From contig NZ_CP054931.1 in the NCBI RefSeq assembly GCF_013364355.1, forward strand, positions 3,224,001 through 3,288,000: DNA of 64,000 bases, in the 5' to 3' direction. A model generated the notes under the pieces. It did no database searches and had not been told where the DNA came from. It worked only from the letters and a program-made list of their open reading frames with translations. The stretch's first letter is position 1, and each line of letters begins with the position of its first letter. Shown piece after piece: positions 11,218-19,552 of this stretch. The stretch is from Stenotrophomonas sp. NA06056 (GTDB lineage Bacteria; Pseudomonadota; Gammaproteobacteria; Xanthomonadales; Xanthomonadaceae). Position numbers and translations under genes: made by a program.

Positions 11218-11240
11218 TGGTCGGCCGGGCTGCGCCCGGC
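11218..11240. repeat. SMAG/REP-type hairpin after rapZ
   Basis: GTGG is followed shortly by 7-bp arms GCCGGGC-TGC-GCCCGGC, starting five bases after the rapZ stop. The same hairpin occurs in inverted orientation at 23567-23583. It fits the short GTAG/GTGG-led intergenic repeats of this species. Confidence 0.7.
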
Positions 11241-11298
11241 ACCCGCAGAAACCATGGCAACGGCAACGGCAAGAGCCGGATTACGTGGGATGGCGGGG

Positions 11299-11384
11299 GG
11301 GTCCGGTTGCGGGGGACGCCGTAAACCCATCCATGGGGGCTTGGCCGCGGCATCCATGCCGCGGACACCCCCGCAACCGGACCC
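11299..11384. repeat. Long palindromic intergenic element, copy 1
   Basis: Perfect 17-bp inverted arms (11299-11315 and 11368-11384; core TCCGGTTGCGGGGG) surround a 52-base interior. The interior contains two further hairpins, CCATCCATGG and CCGCGGCAT-CC-ATGCCGCGG. Outer arms match copy 3 (23389-23480) and the inner CATCCATG loop is shared with copies 2 and 3. No ORF crosses it convincingly. Confidence 0.8.
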
Positions 11385-11428
11385 ACCCCACCTTCGACAG
11401 ATCGCGCCGCATCGTCGTTCGGCCGTTG

Positions 11429-11476
11429 GTGGGTGTCGACCTTGGTCGACACAGTAGATCCACACCATGCGTGGAT
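11429..11476. repeat. Compound SMAG element: two hairpins in tandem
   Basis: The first hairpin is GTGTCGAC-CTTG-GTCGACAC, preceded by GTGG. Directly after it is GTAG and a second hairpin ATCCAC...GTGGAT. The same two units occur in opposite orientation at 23291-23337. These are typical S. maltophilia GTAG repeats. Confidence 0.82.
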
Positions 11477-11506
11477 GAATCTCTGTCGGGTGTCGAAAAA
11501 CGGATG

Positions 11507-11545
11507 GGGTCGGATCCCTCTTTCAACGAAAAAGGGCTCCGACCC
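11507..11545. repeat. REP-like hairpin upstream of the PTS EIIA gene
   Basis: Arms GGGTCGGA and TCCGACCC, with inner CCCT/AGGG pairing and a CTTT/AAAA stretch around the loop CAACG. It lies about 80 bases before the EIIA gene. It could act as a terminator for readthrough from rapZ, but no T-tract follows. The rest of 11546-11623 shows no gene and must contain the promoter of the EIIA-ptsH-ptsI unit. Confidence 0.65.
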
Positions 11546-11623
11546 GAGCAACACTGAATACGGGACACAGTGCCCCTCTGCTGCTGCTATCGCCAATTCA
11601 CCTTGACCTGTTAACGTGCAGTA

Positions 11624-12016
11624 ATGACCTGTGGCATTCTCCTCGTAACACATCCTGGGGTCGGGATCGCCCTGCTCGACGTGGCGACCCGGCTTCTACG
11701 GCAATTGCCGCTGAAAACCGAAGCTTTCGAAGTACCGTTCGACGCAGACCTGGATGCTCTGCTCCCGCTCGCCTCGGCCGCTCTGCGGCGTGTGGACGGG
11801 GGTGATGGCGTGCTGATCCTGACCGACCTGTACGGCGCCAGCCCCGCCAACCTTGCCGGGCAGCTGGCCCGCTTGGGAACCCCGGTTCGCCGGGTGTCGG
11901 CTTTGAGTCTGCCGATGTTGCTGCGGGTGATGAATTATCCGGAACAGGGACTGGATCAACTGCCTGCCACTGCGGCGGCGGGCACCCGTAATGGAGCGAT
12001 AGTCGACGATGCTTGA
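11624..12016 (+). CDS. PTS EIIA component, mannose type
   Basis: A 130-residue EIIA of the mannose (ManX) class. The likely phosphorylation site is His10 in LLVTHPGVG, and GDGVLILTDLYGASPANLA is the family's central block. No EIIB, EIIC or EIID gene is near, so it probably acts as a regulator or phosphate sink rather than in sugar uptake. It overlaps ptsH by eight bases, showing translational coupling with HPr and enzyme I. Confidence 0.9.
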   Translation: MTCGILLVTHPGVGIALLDVATRLLRQLPLKTEAFEVPFDADLDALLPLASAALRRVDGGDGVLILTDLYGASPANLAGQLARLGTPVRRVSALSLPMLLRVMNYPEQGLDQLPATAAAGTRNGAIVDDA

Positions 12017-12278
12017 ACGAGAACTCACTGTGAGCAACCGCCTGGGCCTGCATGCCCGGGCCACCGCCAAGCTGGTGCAGACCCTGGCGCCGTTCCGCTG
12101 CAACGTGACCATGGCCGCCAAGGGCCGTGAGATCAACGCCAAGAGCATCATGGGCGTGATGCTGCTGGCGGCTGGGCAAGGCACGCCGGTCACCATCCGC
12201 ATCAACGGCGAAGACGAAGTGGCCGCGATGGACGCGGTGGTCGACCTGTTCGAGCGTCGCTTCGACGAGGACAACTGA
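12009..12278 (+). CDS. ptsH: Phosphocarrier protein HPr
   Basis: An 89-residue HPr. His15 in LGLHARA accepts phosphate from enzyme I, and Ser46 in AKSIMGVM is the site for HPr kinase; both are present, matching the hprK gene in this window. The start overlaps the EIIA gene and the stop is two bases before ptsI, so the three genes form one operon. It carries phosphate to EIIA-Ntr and the mannose-type EIIA. Confidence 0.95.
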   Translation: MLERELTVSNRLGLHARATAKLVQTLAPFRCNVTMAAKGREINAKSIMGVMLLAAGQGTPVTIRINGEDEVAAMDAVVDLFERRFDEDN

Positions 12279-12280
12279 GC

Positions 12281-14050
12281 GTGCCACGCGTGCGCGCCGG
12301 CCAAGCCCCCACCGGCCAACGGCCGGTACAGCTGCTGGCCGGACACGGCGCCGCCCGCGGTACTGCGATGGGCCGCGCCCGCGTGCGCCTGCCGCATGCA
12401 CTGGAAGTAGCCGAACAGCGCGTCCCCCCTTCCCAGGTTGAAGCCGAACTGGCCCGCCTGCACCGTGCCGTCGATGCGGCGCGCACGGAAATGCACGAGC
12501 TGCGCCAACGCCTGCATGGCGCGCTGAACCAGGAAGTTGGTGAGTTCCTCGACCTGCATGCACTGCTGCTGGACGATCCCGAACTGCTGTTCGGGCTGGA
12601 CGAACTGATCCGCAGTGGCCCCTACAGCGCCGGCTACGCGTTGCGCCTGCAGCGCGACCGTCTGGCCAAAGTCTTCGATGGCATGGACGACGCCTACCTG
12701 AAGAGCCGCATGGACGACCTCGACCATGTGATCGGGCGCATCCATGCCTTCCTGCAGCCTGAGCGCCCGGCGGCGGTGAAGGGCCTGGCCGGTGAAATCC
12801 TGGTCTGCGACAACATCGCCCCTTCCGAGCTGGCCCAGCTGCAGTCGCACGGTGTGGTCGGCATCGTCACCAGCGCGGGCAGCGCGCTTTCGCACAGTGC
12901 GATCCTCGCCCGCAGCCTGCACCTGCCGCTGATCGTCAACGTGCCGCAGGTGCTGAGCAAGGTGATCGACGGCGACGTGCTGATCATCGATGGCGCCGAC
13001 GGCAGCATCACCGTCAACCCGCAGGCCGACAACCTGCGCGATTACCGCGCACGCCTGAAGGAGCACGCGCGCGAGCAGCGCGAGCTCGGCCGCCTGCGCA
13101 GCAAGCCCAGCCGTACCCGCGACCAGGTCGACATCGCCCTGCTGGCCAATGCCGAGTCGCTGGAAGACGTGACCCAGGCGCATGCGCTGGGCGCCCACGG
13201 CCTGGGCCTGTACCGCACCGAATTCCTGTTCCTGCAGCGCAACGAGCTGCCGGACGAAGAAGAACAGTTCCACACCTACCGCGATGCGGCACTGGGCATG
13301 AGTGGCCGCCCGGTGACCATCCGTACGCTCGACCTGGGTGCGGACAAGGCGGACCGTACTGGCCTGACCCTGAGCAACGAAGAAAACCCGGCGCTGGGCC
13401 TGCGCGGCGTGCGCCTGTCGCTGGCCCGGCCCAAAGTAGCCGATACCCAGCTGCGCGCGATTCTGCGTGCCTCGGCCTACGGCAAGCTGCGCGTGCTGGT
13501 GCCGATGATCAGCACCCGCGAAGAGTTGCTGGCAGTGCGCCGGCGCATGCTCAAGCTGGCCGAGCAGCTGCGCGGTGAAGGCCACATGGTGGCCGACCAT
13601 GTGCCACTGGGTGCGATGATCGAAGTGCCCGCCGCGGCACTGGCGCTGGAGAGTTTCATCGACCTGGTCGACTTCCTGTCGATCGGCACCAACGATCTGG
13701 TGCAGTACCTGCTGGCCGCCGACCGCAACAATGAAGCGCTGGGCGAACTGTATTCGCCGCTGCACCCGGCCGTGCTGCGCCTGCTGCAGATGGTGATCGA
13801 GACCGGCGCACGCCATCGCATCCCGGTGGCGGTCTGCGGCGAAATCGCGGGCGACGCGCGGATGACCCCGTTGCTGCTGGCGCTGGGCCTGACCGAGTTC
13901 AGCCTGCATCCGGGCACGCTGCTGGAAGTACGCAGGGCCGTCCGCGACGCCGACCTGGGTGCCCTGCGCGCCCGCGCGCCGAAGCTGCTGGGCATGCGTG
14001 ACCGCCGCGGCATCGAGCGCTGGCTGGCGTTGGTGGCGGACGCGTCCTGA
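12281..14050 (+). CDS. ptsI: Phosphoenolpyruvate-protein phosphotransferase (enzyme I)
   Basis: A 589-residue enzyme I that starts the PTS phosphorelay from PEP. The N-terminal domain holds the active His (about residue 205) in TSAGSALSHSAILAR, which departs slightly from the canonical GGRTSHTAI. The C-terminal PEP-binding barrel shows GLYRTEFLF, PVTIRTLDLGADK and DFLSIGTNDLVQYLLAADR. The start is a GTG two bases after ptsH, with an Arg/Gly/Pro-rich leader of about 16 residues. There is no GAF domain, so it is ordinary EI and not the EI-Ntr (PtsP) type. Confidence 0.94.
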   Translation: MPRVRAGQAPTGQRPVQLLAGHGAARGTAMGRARVRLPHALEVAEQRVPPSQVEAELARLHRAVDAARTEMHELRQRLHGALNQEVGEFLDLHALLLDDPELLFGLDELIRSGPYSAGYALRLQRDRLAKVFDGMDDAYLKSRMDDLDHVIGRIHAFLQPERPAAVKGLAGEILVCDNIAPSELAQLQSHGVVGIVTSAGSALSHSAILARSLHLPLIVNVPQVLSKVIDGDVLIIDGADGSITVNPQADNLRDYRARLKEHAREQRELGRLRSKPSRTRDQVDIALLANAESLEDVTQAHALGAHGLGLYRTEFLFLQRNELPDEEEQFHTYRDAALGMSGRPVTIRTLDLGADKADRTGLTLSNEENPALGLRGVRLSLARPKVADTQLRAILRASAYGKLRVLVPMISTREELLAVRRRMLKLAEQLRGEGHMVADHVPLGAMIEVPAAALALESFIDLVDFLSIGTNDLVQYLLAADRNNEALGELYSPLHPAVLRLLQMVIETGARHRIPVAVCGEIAGDARMTPLLLALGLTEFSLHPGTLLEVRRAVRDADLGALRARAPKLLGMRDRRGIERWLALVADAS

Positions 14051-14068
14051 TCGACGGGGTTACGCGAT

Positions 14069-14091
14069 TGCCGGCCAGCGGCCGGCACTAC
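14069..14091. repeat. SMAG hairpin (inverted) between ptsI and mgtE
   Basis: TGCCGGCC-AGC-GGCCGGCA followed by CTAC, the reverse complement of a GTAG-led SMAG element. Identical stems occur at 21903-21925 and 23537-23559. Confidence 0.85.
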
Positions 14092-14250
14092 CTGCGCTTG
14101 CCGGGCGTTGCGCGAGGGAATGTGGCCCCCGGTGGCCGCAGGCCAGCGGGGTATGCGCTGAAACATCCCCTTGCGATAATGACGCGCTGAACACCCCTGT
14201 TGCCGCATCCTTGCCAGGATCGCGGCTTTTCTTATCCCGCGGGAGCTGCG

Positions 14251-15612
14251 ATGGCTGAGGCTGTACGCCACGACAAGACTGCGCGCCAGTTGCGGATGCT
14301 GTCCGATGCACTGGACAGTGGTCGGCTGGGCCCGGTACGCCGTCTGGTCAATACCCTGGCGCCGGCCGAGATCGGCAACCTGCTCGAATCGCTGCCACCG
14401 GGCAAGCGCGAGATCGTCTGGGGCCTGGTCGATCCGGAAGATGACGGCGAGGTGCTGGTTCACGTCGGCGACGACGTGCGCGAAAGCCTGCTCGCGGACA
14501 TGGACCCGGACGAGATCATCGCCGCGGTCGAAGACCTCGACATCGACGACCTGGCCGACCTTGTCGAAGACCTGCCGGATACGGTCATCGACGAAGTCCT
14601 CAAGTCGATGGACCGCGAGAACCGCGAGCGCCTCGAACAGGTGCTGTCCTACCCCGAGGACAGCGCCGGCCGCCTGATGAACCCGGACGTGGTGACCGTG
14701 CGCGCCGACGTCAACGTCGACGTGGTGCTGCGCTATCTGCGCCTGCGCGGCGAACTGCCTGACCACACCGATCACCTGTTCGTGGTCAGCCGCCGCCATC
14801 AGTACCTGGGCCGCGTGTCATTGGCCTCGCTGGTGACCCACGAAGACACCACCCCGATCAACCGCCTGATCGACGATGAGCAGCCTGCCATCGATGTCGG
14901 CGAGAGCGACCAGGAAGTGGCGCGGCAGTTCTCCGACCATGACTGGATCTCCGCGCCTGTGGTGGATGACAACAACATCCTGATCGGCCGCATCACCATC
15001 GATGACGTGGTCGACATCATCCGTGGCCAGGCCGAGCACCAGGCGCTGGGCGCCGCCGGCCTGGACGAGGACGAAGATCTGTTCAGTCCGGTCTGGCGCG
15101 CGATGCGGCGCCGCCTGATGTGGCTGTCGGTGAACCTGTGCACCGCCTTCCTGGCCTCCAGCGTGGTCGGCCACTTCGAAGGCACGATCGACAAGCTGGT
15201 CGCACTGGCCGTGCTGATGCCGATCGTCGCCGGGCTCGGCGGCAATGCCGGCACCCAGGTACTGGCGCTGATGGTACGCGGCCTGGCACTGGGTCAGGTC
15301 GGCAGTTCCAACGCGCGTACGCTGCTGTGGAAGGAAGTGCGGGTCGCCCTGCTCAATGGCGTGGTGCTCGGCTCGGTGCTGGGCCTGATCGTGCTCGCCT
15401 GGTTCCACTCCCCCGGGCTCTCGGCGGTGATCGCCATCGCGCTGACCTGCAACCTGTTGTTCGCGGCGCTGGCCGGCGTGCTGGTGCCCCTGGGCCTGAA
15501 GCGCTTCGGCTTCGATCCGGCGCTGGCCAGCGGCATCTTCCTGACCGCGGTGACCGACTCGATGGGCTTCTTCACCTTCCTCGGCCTGGCCACCATGGTC
15601 CTGCTGCACTGA
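14251..15612 (+). CDS. mgtE: Magnesium transporter MgtE
   Basis: A 453-residue inner-membrane Mg2+ channel. The cytoplasmic N domain (about 1-130) is rich in Asp/Glu (VEDLDIDDLADLVEDLPD), which closes the channel when Mg2+ is bound. A CBS pair follows (about 135-260), then five membrane helices with the pore segment PIVAGLGGNAGTQ. ATG 14251 is preceded by GGGAGC and starts at the usual MAEAV-like N-terminus. The 200 bases upstream hold a SMAG hairpin and presumably the promoter. Confidence 0.94.
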   Translation: MAEAVRHDKTARQLRMLSDALDSGRLGPVRRLVNTLAPAEIGNLLESLPPGKREIVWGLVDPEDDGEVLVHVGDDVRESLLADMDPDEIIAAVEDLDIDDLADLVEDLPDTVIDEVLKSMDRENRERLEQVLSYPEDSAGRLMNPDVVTVRADVNVDVVLRYLRLRGELPDHTDHLFVVSRRHQYLGRVSLASLVTHEDTTPINRLIDDEQPAIDVGESDQEVARQFSDHDWISAPVVDDNNILIGRITIDDVVDIIRGQAEHQALGAAGLDEDEDLFSPVWRAMRRRLMWLSVNLCTAFLASSVVGHFEGTIDKLVALAVLMPIVAGLGGNAGTQVLALMVRGLALGQVGSSNARTLLWKEVRVALLNGVVLGSVLGLIVLAWFHSPGLSAVIAIALTCNLLFAALAGVLVPLGLKRFGFDPALASGIFLTAVTDSMGFFTFLGLATMVLLH

Positions 15613-15623
15613 CTGGAACTGCC

Positions 15624-15890
15624 ATGGCAACGACGATCGAAAACTACTTTGCGCCCGGTTGGCGCGACCAGCTTCACACCTGTGCGGCCTGCGAGTGGAA
15701 AGGCAGCTCGCGGGCAATGGTGATGGAGCTGGACGAGGACGCCACCGAATACGTGTGCCCGGTGTGCGAGAACCCGTTGCTGGTGGTGCTGCACCCGGAC
15801 ATGGCGCAGGTACAGGCCGCGGCCGCGGGCGGCAATGCCGAAGCACAGGAGCAGCTGGAGATCATCGCCAGCTTCCCGCGCCCGCAGTGA
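15624..15890 (+). CDS. Small zinc-ribbon-like protein
   Basis: An 88-residue acidic protein with two Cys pairs, CAAC (about residues 20-23) and CPVC (about 46-49), spaced as in a zinc ribbon. The rest is Ala/Glu-rich and helical. It begins 11 bases after mgtE and may be co-transcribed with it. I do not recognise a named family; a structural zinc site is the only inference. Confidence 0.72.
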   Translation: MATTIENYFAPGWRDQLHTCAACEWKGSSRAMVMELDEDATEYVCPVCENPLLVVLHPDMAQVQAAAAGGNAEAQEQLEIIASFPRPQ

Positions 15891-15960
15891 TGCGGCGCAC
15901 GATGCCGGGCCGGCCGCAGCGCACTACCATCGAGGCGACATCGCCCTTATGGGAATCGCC

Positions 15961-16758
15961 ATGCTTCGATCGTTCTCGCGCTGGCTGCCGCTGCTGGTCC
16001 TGCTGATGATGACAGGATGTGCCAGCACGCCGCCGGTTGCGCGCGGCCACTTCGAGGCACGCGCGGTGAAGGTGGACGGCGAAACCGCCTACTACCAGGT
16101 GTTCATTCCCGCCGCTGCCGCGCGCGCGTCAGGGCCTCTGCCGGTGGTGCTGTTCCTGCACGGCTCCGGCGAGCGCGGTGGCGATGGCGTGAAGCAGACC
16201 CACGCAGGCCTGGGCCCGTACCTGCGCCGGCACGCCACCGACTTCCCCGCGCTGGCGGTGTTTCCGCAGGTCCCCGGCGGTGAAGAATGGAGCGGCCGCA
16301 ACAACCGGGTGGCGATCGCGGCACTGGACGCCACCATTGCCGAATTCGGCGCCGATCCCGCAAGGCAGTACCTGACCGGGATGTCGATGGGCGGCTACGG
16401 CAGCTGGAACATCGCCCTGGATGACCCGCGGCGCTTTGCCGCCATCGTGCCGGTCTGTGGTGCGGTACTGGCGCCACGTGCGATACGTCCTACCCTGTTC
16501 GTGGAGCAGGTGACGAACGAACCGGATCCCTATGCAGTGATCGCGCAACGCTTGCAGCACACCCCGATCTGGATCTTCCACGGCGCACTGGATGATGTGG
16601 TGCCGCCGGATGATGATCGCCGGCTGCAGGCCGCGTTCCAGACCGCAGGCGCACGTGACGTGCGCTATACCGAGTACGCGGAAGGCAACCACAACGCCTG
16701 GGACGCCACCTACGCCGACGCAGCGATGTGGGCTTGGTTGTTCGCGCAGAAGCGCTGA
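15961..16758 (+). CDS. Lipoprotein alpha/beta hydrolase (esterase/peptidase-like)
   Basis: A 265-residue protein with a lipobox (LMMTGC, Cys near residue 20), so likely anchored in the outer membrane. The hydrolase fold shows VVLFLHGSGERGGDG (oxyanion region), the nucleophile elbow GMSMGGYGSW with catalytic Ser, an Asp in HGALDDVVPPDD and a C-terminal His in EGNHNAWDATY. This matches the PHB-depolymerase/prolyl-oligopeptidase-like esterases. ATG 15961 is preferred over in-frame ATG 15949 because GGGAA lies seven bases ahead; the upstream start would add only four residues. Confidence 0.82.
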   Translation: MLRSFSRWLPLLVLLMMTGCASTPPVARGHFEARAVKVDGETAYYQVFIPAAAARASGPLPVVLFLHGSGERGGDGVKQTHAGLGPYLRRHATDFPALAVFPQVPGGEEWSGRNNRVAIAALDATIAEFGADPARQYLTGMSMGGYGSWNIALDDPRRFAAIVPVCGAVLAPRAIRPTLFVEQVTNEPDPYAVIAQRLQHTPIWIFHGALDDVVPPDDDRRLQAAFQTAGARDVRYTEYAEGNHNAWDATYADAAMWAWLFAQKR

Positions 16759-16821
16759 GCCACGGCTTCTGCGGGAAAAGGTCTGTTGGTGGGTGCCACC
16801 TCTGATGGAGGTCCGACTTCG

Positions 16822-16845
16822 GTGGGTGCCAACCTTGGTTGGCAC
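16822..16845. repeat. REP hairpin abutting the stop of the RAYT gene (left)
   Basis: GTGG then GTGCCAAC-CTTG-GTTGGCAC. Its last base is the first base of the transposase stop codon. A degenerate relative, GTGGGTGCCACC...GGAGGT, lies just left at about 16788-16812. It is the inverted partner of the element at 17403-17426. Confidence 0.88.
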
Positions 16846-17348
16846 TATCTCTCCGCGCCCGTGAACTCTGGCTTGGCGAGGGAATCGTCAATCTCCCACT
16901 CACACCACGCATGCGGGTACTCGCCAAGCTGTGTTGCCAGCCCCGCCCTGATCGGATTGCCCATCACATACATTGCGTGCCGGAACAGCGATTCATCAGA
17001 GCGGATCGCATGATCGTGATAGCAGGACTGCCAGAAGCACCCCACCCTGCCCAGTAGCTTGTTTGCGTGCACAGCCGTGCGCGACTTGAATCGCTTCATG
17101 ACAACATGGAGCGATGCCGCGCGCAGTTGCATCAACCAGTGGACGTGATCTGGCATGACCACGTAGGCGATTGAATGGGTCAGGCCTTCCAGATCCAAGC
17201 GCAGGAACTCCTGCATGGCTACGGCCGCGGCATTGCTATTGGCGAACAGAGGCGCCCGACAATACACATTGGTAGTAAGTATGTAGCTCTGGCCGATACT
17301 GGAGTGGCGGCCTAGCAGGAGGCGAGCGCTGTTCATGCAGAAAAGCAT
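16845..17348 (-). CDS. REP-associated tyrosine transposase (RAYT)
   Basis: About 167 residues of the IS200/IS605-like Y1 superfamily (TnpA-REP). The HUH motif is MPDHVHWL with two metal-binding His residues, and the candidate catalytic Tyr lies in HAMYVMGNPIRAG. RAYTs are single-copy domesticated transposases that nick REP hairpins and are thought to spread them. It is flanked by inverted copies of one REP type on both sides. The start at 17348 has GGGGCAG eight bases before it; starts at 17336 or 17384 are also possible. Confidence 0.9.
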   Translation of the reverse strand: MLFCMNSARLLLGRHSSIGQSYILTTNVYCRAPLFANSNAAAVAMQEFLRLDLEGLTHSIAYVVMPDHVHWLMQLRAASLHVVMKRFKSRTAVHANKLLGRVGCFWQSCYHDHAIRSDESLFRHAMYVMGNPIRAGLATQLGEYPHAWCEWEIDDSLAKPEFTGAER

Positions 17349-17402
17349 GGTCTGCCCCAGGTTCCCTGAACATCGGGAAATCACCTTGCCTCGTGTAGGT
17401 CA

Positions 17403-17426
17403 GTGCCAACCAAGGTTGGCACCCAC
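17403..17426. repeat. REP hairpin upstream of the RAYT gene (right)
   Basis: GTGCCAAC-CAAG-GTTGGCAC followed by CCAC, the exact inverse of the element on the other side of the transposase gene. The bracket spans 16822-17426. Confidence 0.88.
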
Positions 17427-17477
17427 CAGAAGCCCATTTCAGCCTTGCCCCAAGCCCAGTGCAGCTTCCAAGGCAGC

Positions 17478-18428
17478 TCAACCCAGCAGGGTTTCCAGCA
17501 CGGCCATGCGTACGGCGACGCCGTTGGCGACCTGGCGCAGCACCCACGACTGCGGGCCGTCGGCTACTTCGTCAGTCACTTCCACGCCGCGGTTGATCGG
17601 GCCCGGGTGCAGCACGGCTGCATCCTTGCCGGCGCGGGCCAGGCGTGCGGTGTTCAGGCCGTACTGTGCGTGGTACTGCTCCAGCGACGGCACCAGGCCT
17701 TCTTCCATGCGCTCGCGCTGCAGGCGCAGCATCATCAGCGCGTCGACGCCTTCCAGCATCGCGTCGAAATCATCGCCCACCACGCAGCCCTTCAGGGTGT
17801 CGTCGTCCGGCAGCAGCGTCTGCGGGCCGCACACGCGGATCTCGCCCACGCCCAGCGTACGCAGCGCATGCAGGTCGGTGCGGGCCACGCGCGAGTGCTT
17901 GACGTCGCCGACGATCACCACCTTCATCTTCGAGAAGTCCGGGCCCTTGGCCTGGCGCAGGGTCAGCATGTCCAGCAGGCCCTGGGTCGGGTGCGAGCTG
18001 CGGCCGTCGCCGGCATTGACCAGCGCGGTGCCCTCGCCCGCCACAGCAGCCAGCGCCGCCACGGCACCGTCATCGGGGTGGCGCACGATGAAACCACGCA
18101 CGCCCATCGCTTCCAGGTTCTTCAGCGTGTCGCAGGCGGTCTCGCCCTTGCGCGTGGAGGAGGTGGAGGCGTCGAAGTTCAGCACGTCCGCCCCCAGCCG
18201 CTGCGCCGCCAGGTGGAACGAGCTGCGGGTACGGGTGGAGGGTTCGAAGAACAACGTGCACACCGCCGATCCGCCCAGCACGTGGCGCTTGTTGCCGACA
18301 CGGCCGACCGCGGCATCGCGGATCTGGCCGGCGCGGTCGAGCAGTTGCACCAGGGTGTCGCGGGGCAGACCTTCAAGCGTCAACAGGTGGCGCAGGCGGC
18401 CGGAGTCATCGAGTTGCTGGACGGTCAT
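17478..18428 (-). CDS. pyrB: Aspartate carbamoyltransferase catalytic subunit
   Basis: A 316-residue enzyme of pyrimidine synthesis that joins carbamoyl phosphate and aspartate. The carbamoyl-phosphate loop FEPSTRTRSSF, the HPTQGLLDM block and the PGPINRGVE region are intact. There is no pyrI next to it, as in other class A/B enzymes of Proteobacteria where a pyrC-like partner is used instead. It lies 16 bases downstream of ruvX, in the ruvX-pyrB order common in this group. Confidence 0.95.
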   Translation of the reverse strand: MTVQQLDDSGRLRHLLTLEGLPRDTLVQLLDRAGQIRDAAVGRVGNKRHVLGGSAVCTLFFEPSTRTRSSFHLAAQRLGADVLNFDASTSSTRKGETACDTLKNLEAMGVRGFIVRHPDDGAVAALAAVAGEGTALVNAGDGRSSHPTQGLLDMLTLRQAKGPDFSKMKVVIVGDVKHSRVARTDLHALRTLGVGEIRVCGPQTLLPDDDTLKGCVVGDDFDAMLEGVDALMMLRLQRERMEEGLVPSLEQYHAQYGLNTARLARAGKDAAVLHPGPINRGVEVTDEVADGPQSWVLRQVANGVAVRMAVLETLLG

Positions 18429-18444
18429 GGCGGGGTTCGTATCG

Positions 18445-18912
18445 TCAGGGAATGGGAATGGCGTCGTCCGGCGACGACAACCAGCGGTCGATGATCACCG
18501 CCGCAGCCACGGCATCGAGGGCGGCCGCATCGCGGCGGCGCTTGCGCCCTTCGGCGCGCTCGACGGCGAAACGGCGAGCGGCCTCGACCGAGCTGGAACG
18601 CTCGTCGATCATCACCACCGGCAGTTTGAAACGTTCCCGCAGCTGGCGGGCAAAGCCCTGCGCGCGCTTGCGGTTGGGCTGGTCCTGGCCGTCCAGGGTC
18701 AGCGGATCGCCGACCACCAGGCCATCAGGCTTCCATTCCTTGAGCAGGCGTTCGATGGCCGCCCAGTCGGGACCATTGCCATGCACATCGACGACGGCCA
18801 CCGCGCGCGCATGCGCCGCGAAGGCACTGCCGATCGCCACACCGATCCGGCGCGAGCCGACGTCGAAACCGAGCACGGTGCCATCGCGGCGGATGAGGGC
18901 CGGCTCAGACAT
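18445..18912 (-). CDS. ruvX: Holliday junction resolvase-like protein RuvX (YqgF)
   Basis: A 155-residue RNase H-fold protein. The motif [16 protein letters not shown] carries the first catalytic Asp, VVGDP the central strand, and [11 protein letters not shown] the next acidic residue. YqgF proteins are linked to pre-16S rRNA processing and possibly junction resolution. Its start overlaps the end of the upstream algH/yqgE gene by eight bases; the yqgE-ruvX pairing is widely conserved. Confidence 0.93.
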   Translation of the reverse strand: MSEPALIRRDGTVLGFDVGSRRIGVAIGSAFAAHARAVAVVDVHGNGPDWAAIERLLKEWKPDGLVVGDPLTLDGQDQPNRKRAQGFARQLRERFKLPVVMIDERSSSVEAARRFAVERAEGRKRRRDAAALDAVAAAVIIDRWLSSPDDAIPIP

Positions 18913-19471
18913 GGCCGCTGTAATCGGTCAGCCGGAACAGATCGACGCCAATGCGCGACGCGGCGCCCTGCCAGCGCTGCTCCAGCGGCAGCTGGAAGAC
19001 CAGTTCGGCGTCGGCCGGCACGGTCAGCCAGCTGTTCTCGGACAGTTCGCTTTCCAGCTGGCCGGCACTCCAGCCCGCGCAGCCCAGAGTGACCACGGCA
19101 TTGGCCGGGCCTTCGCCGCGCGCCATCGCCTCGAGGATGTCACGCGAAGTGGTCAGGTACAGACCGTCACCGACAACGAGGCTGGAATCCCATGCGCGCG
19201 CATCGTCATGGATGACGAAGCCACGTTCGGGATGCACCGGCCCGCCATTGAGCACCGGACGCGCCTGCAGGCCATCATCACCGGTGGTGATATCCATCTG
19301 CGCCAAGACTTCGCCCAGGGTGTACTCGGAAAGCTGGTTGACCAGCACCCCCATGGCCCCGTTCTCGTCGTGCTGGCAGATCAGCGCAACGGTACGGGCG
19401 AAGGTGGCGTCGATCAGCGACGGCAGCGCCACGAGCAGGTGATTGGCGAGGGAAGTCGGCGTTACTGGCAT
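18905..19471 (-). CDS. UPF0301 family protein (AlgH/YqgE)
   Basis: A 188-residue protein with the family blocks [31 protein letters not shown] [21 protein letters not shown], and [14 protein letters not shown]. The family is named AlgH from Pseudomonas, but its biochemical role is unclear. ATG 19471 is chosen because it gives the usual [10 protein letters not shown] start and family length; an in-frame ATG three codons upstream exists. First gene of the algH-ruvX-pyrB operon. Confidence 0.9.
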   Translation of the reverse strand: MPVTPTSLANHLLVALPSLIDATFARTVALICQHDENGAMGVLVNQLSEYTLGEVLAQMDITTGDDGLQARPVLNGGPVHPERGFVIHDDARAWDSSLVVGDGLYLTTSRDILEAMARGEGPANAVVTLGCAGWSAGQLESELSENSWLTVPADAELVFQLPLEQRWQGAASRIGVDLFRLTDYSGHV

Positions 19472-19552
19472 GGGCGCCATTCTAACCGCTGCGGCCGGAT
19501 GCGGGCGCGAAGGGATGGGCTAGGATGGCGCTCTTGCAAGGAGGACGACCCG

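Noticed and set aside
11696..13909. Open frame of 737 codons antisense to the PTS genes
   Set aside because: It crosses three coupled genes with intact motifs on the plus strand and has shadow-like composition.
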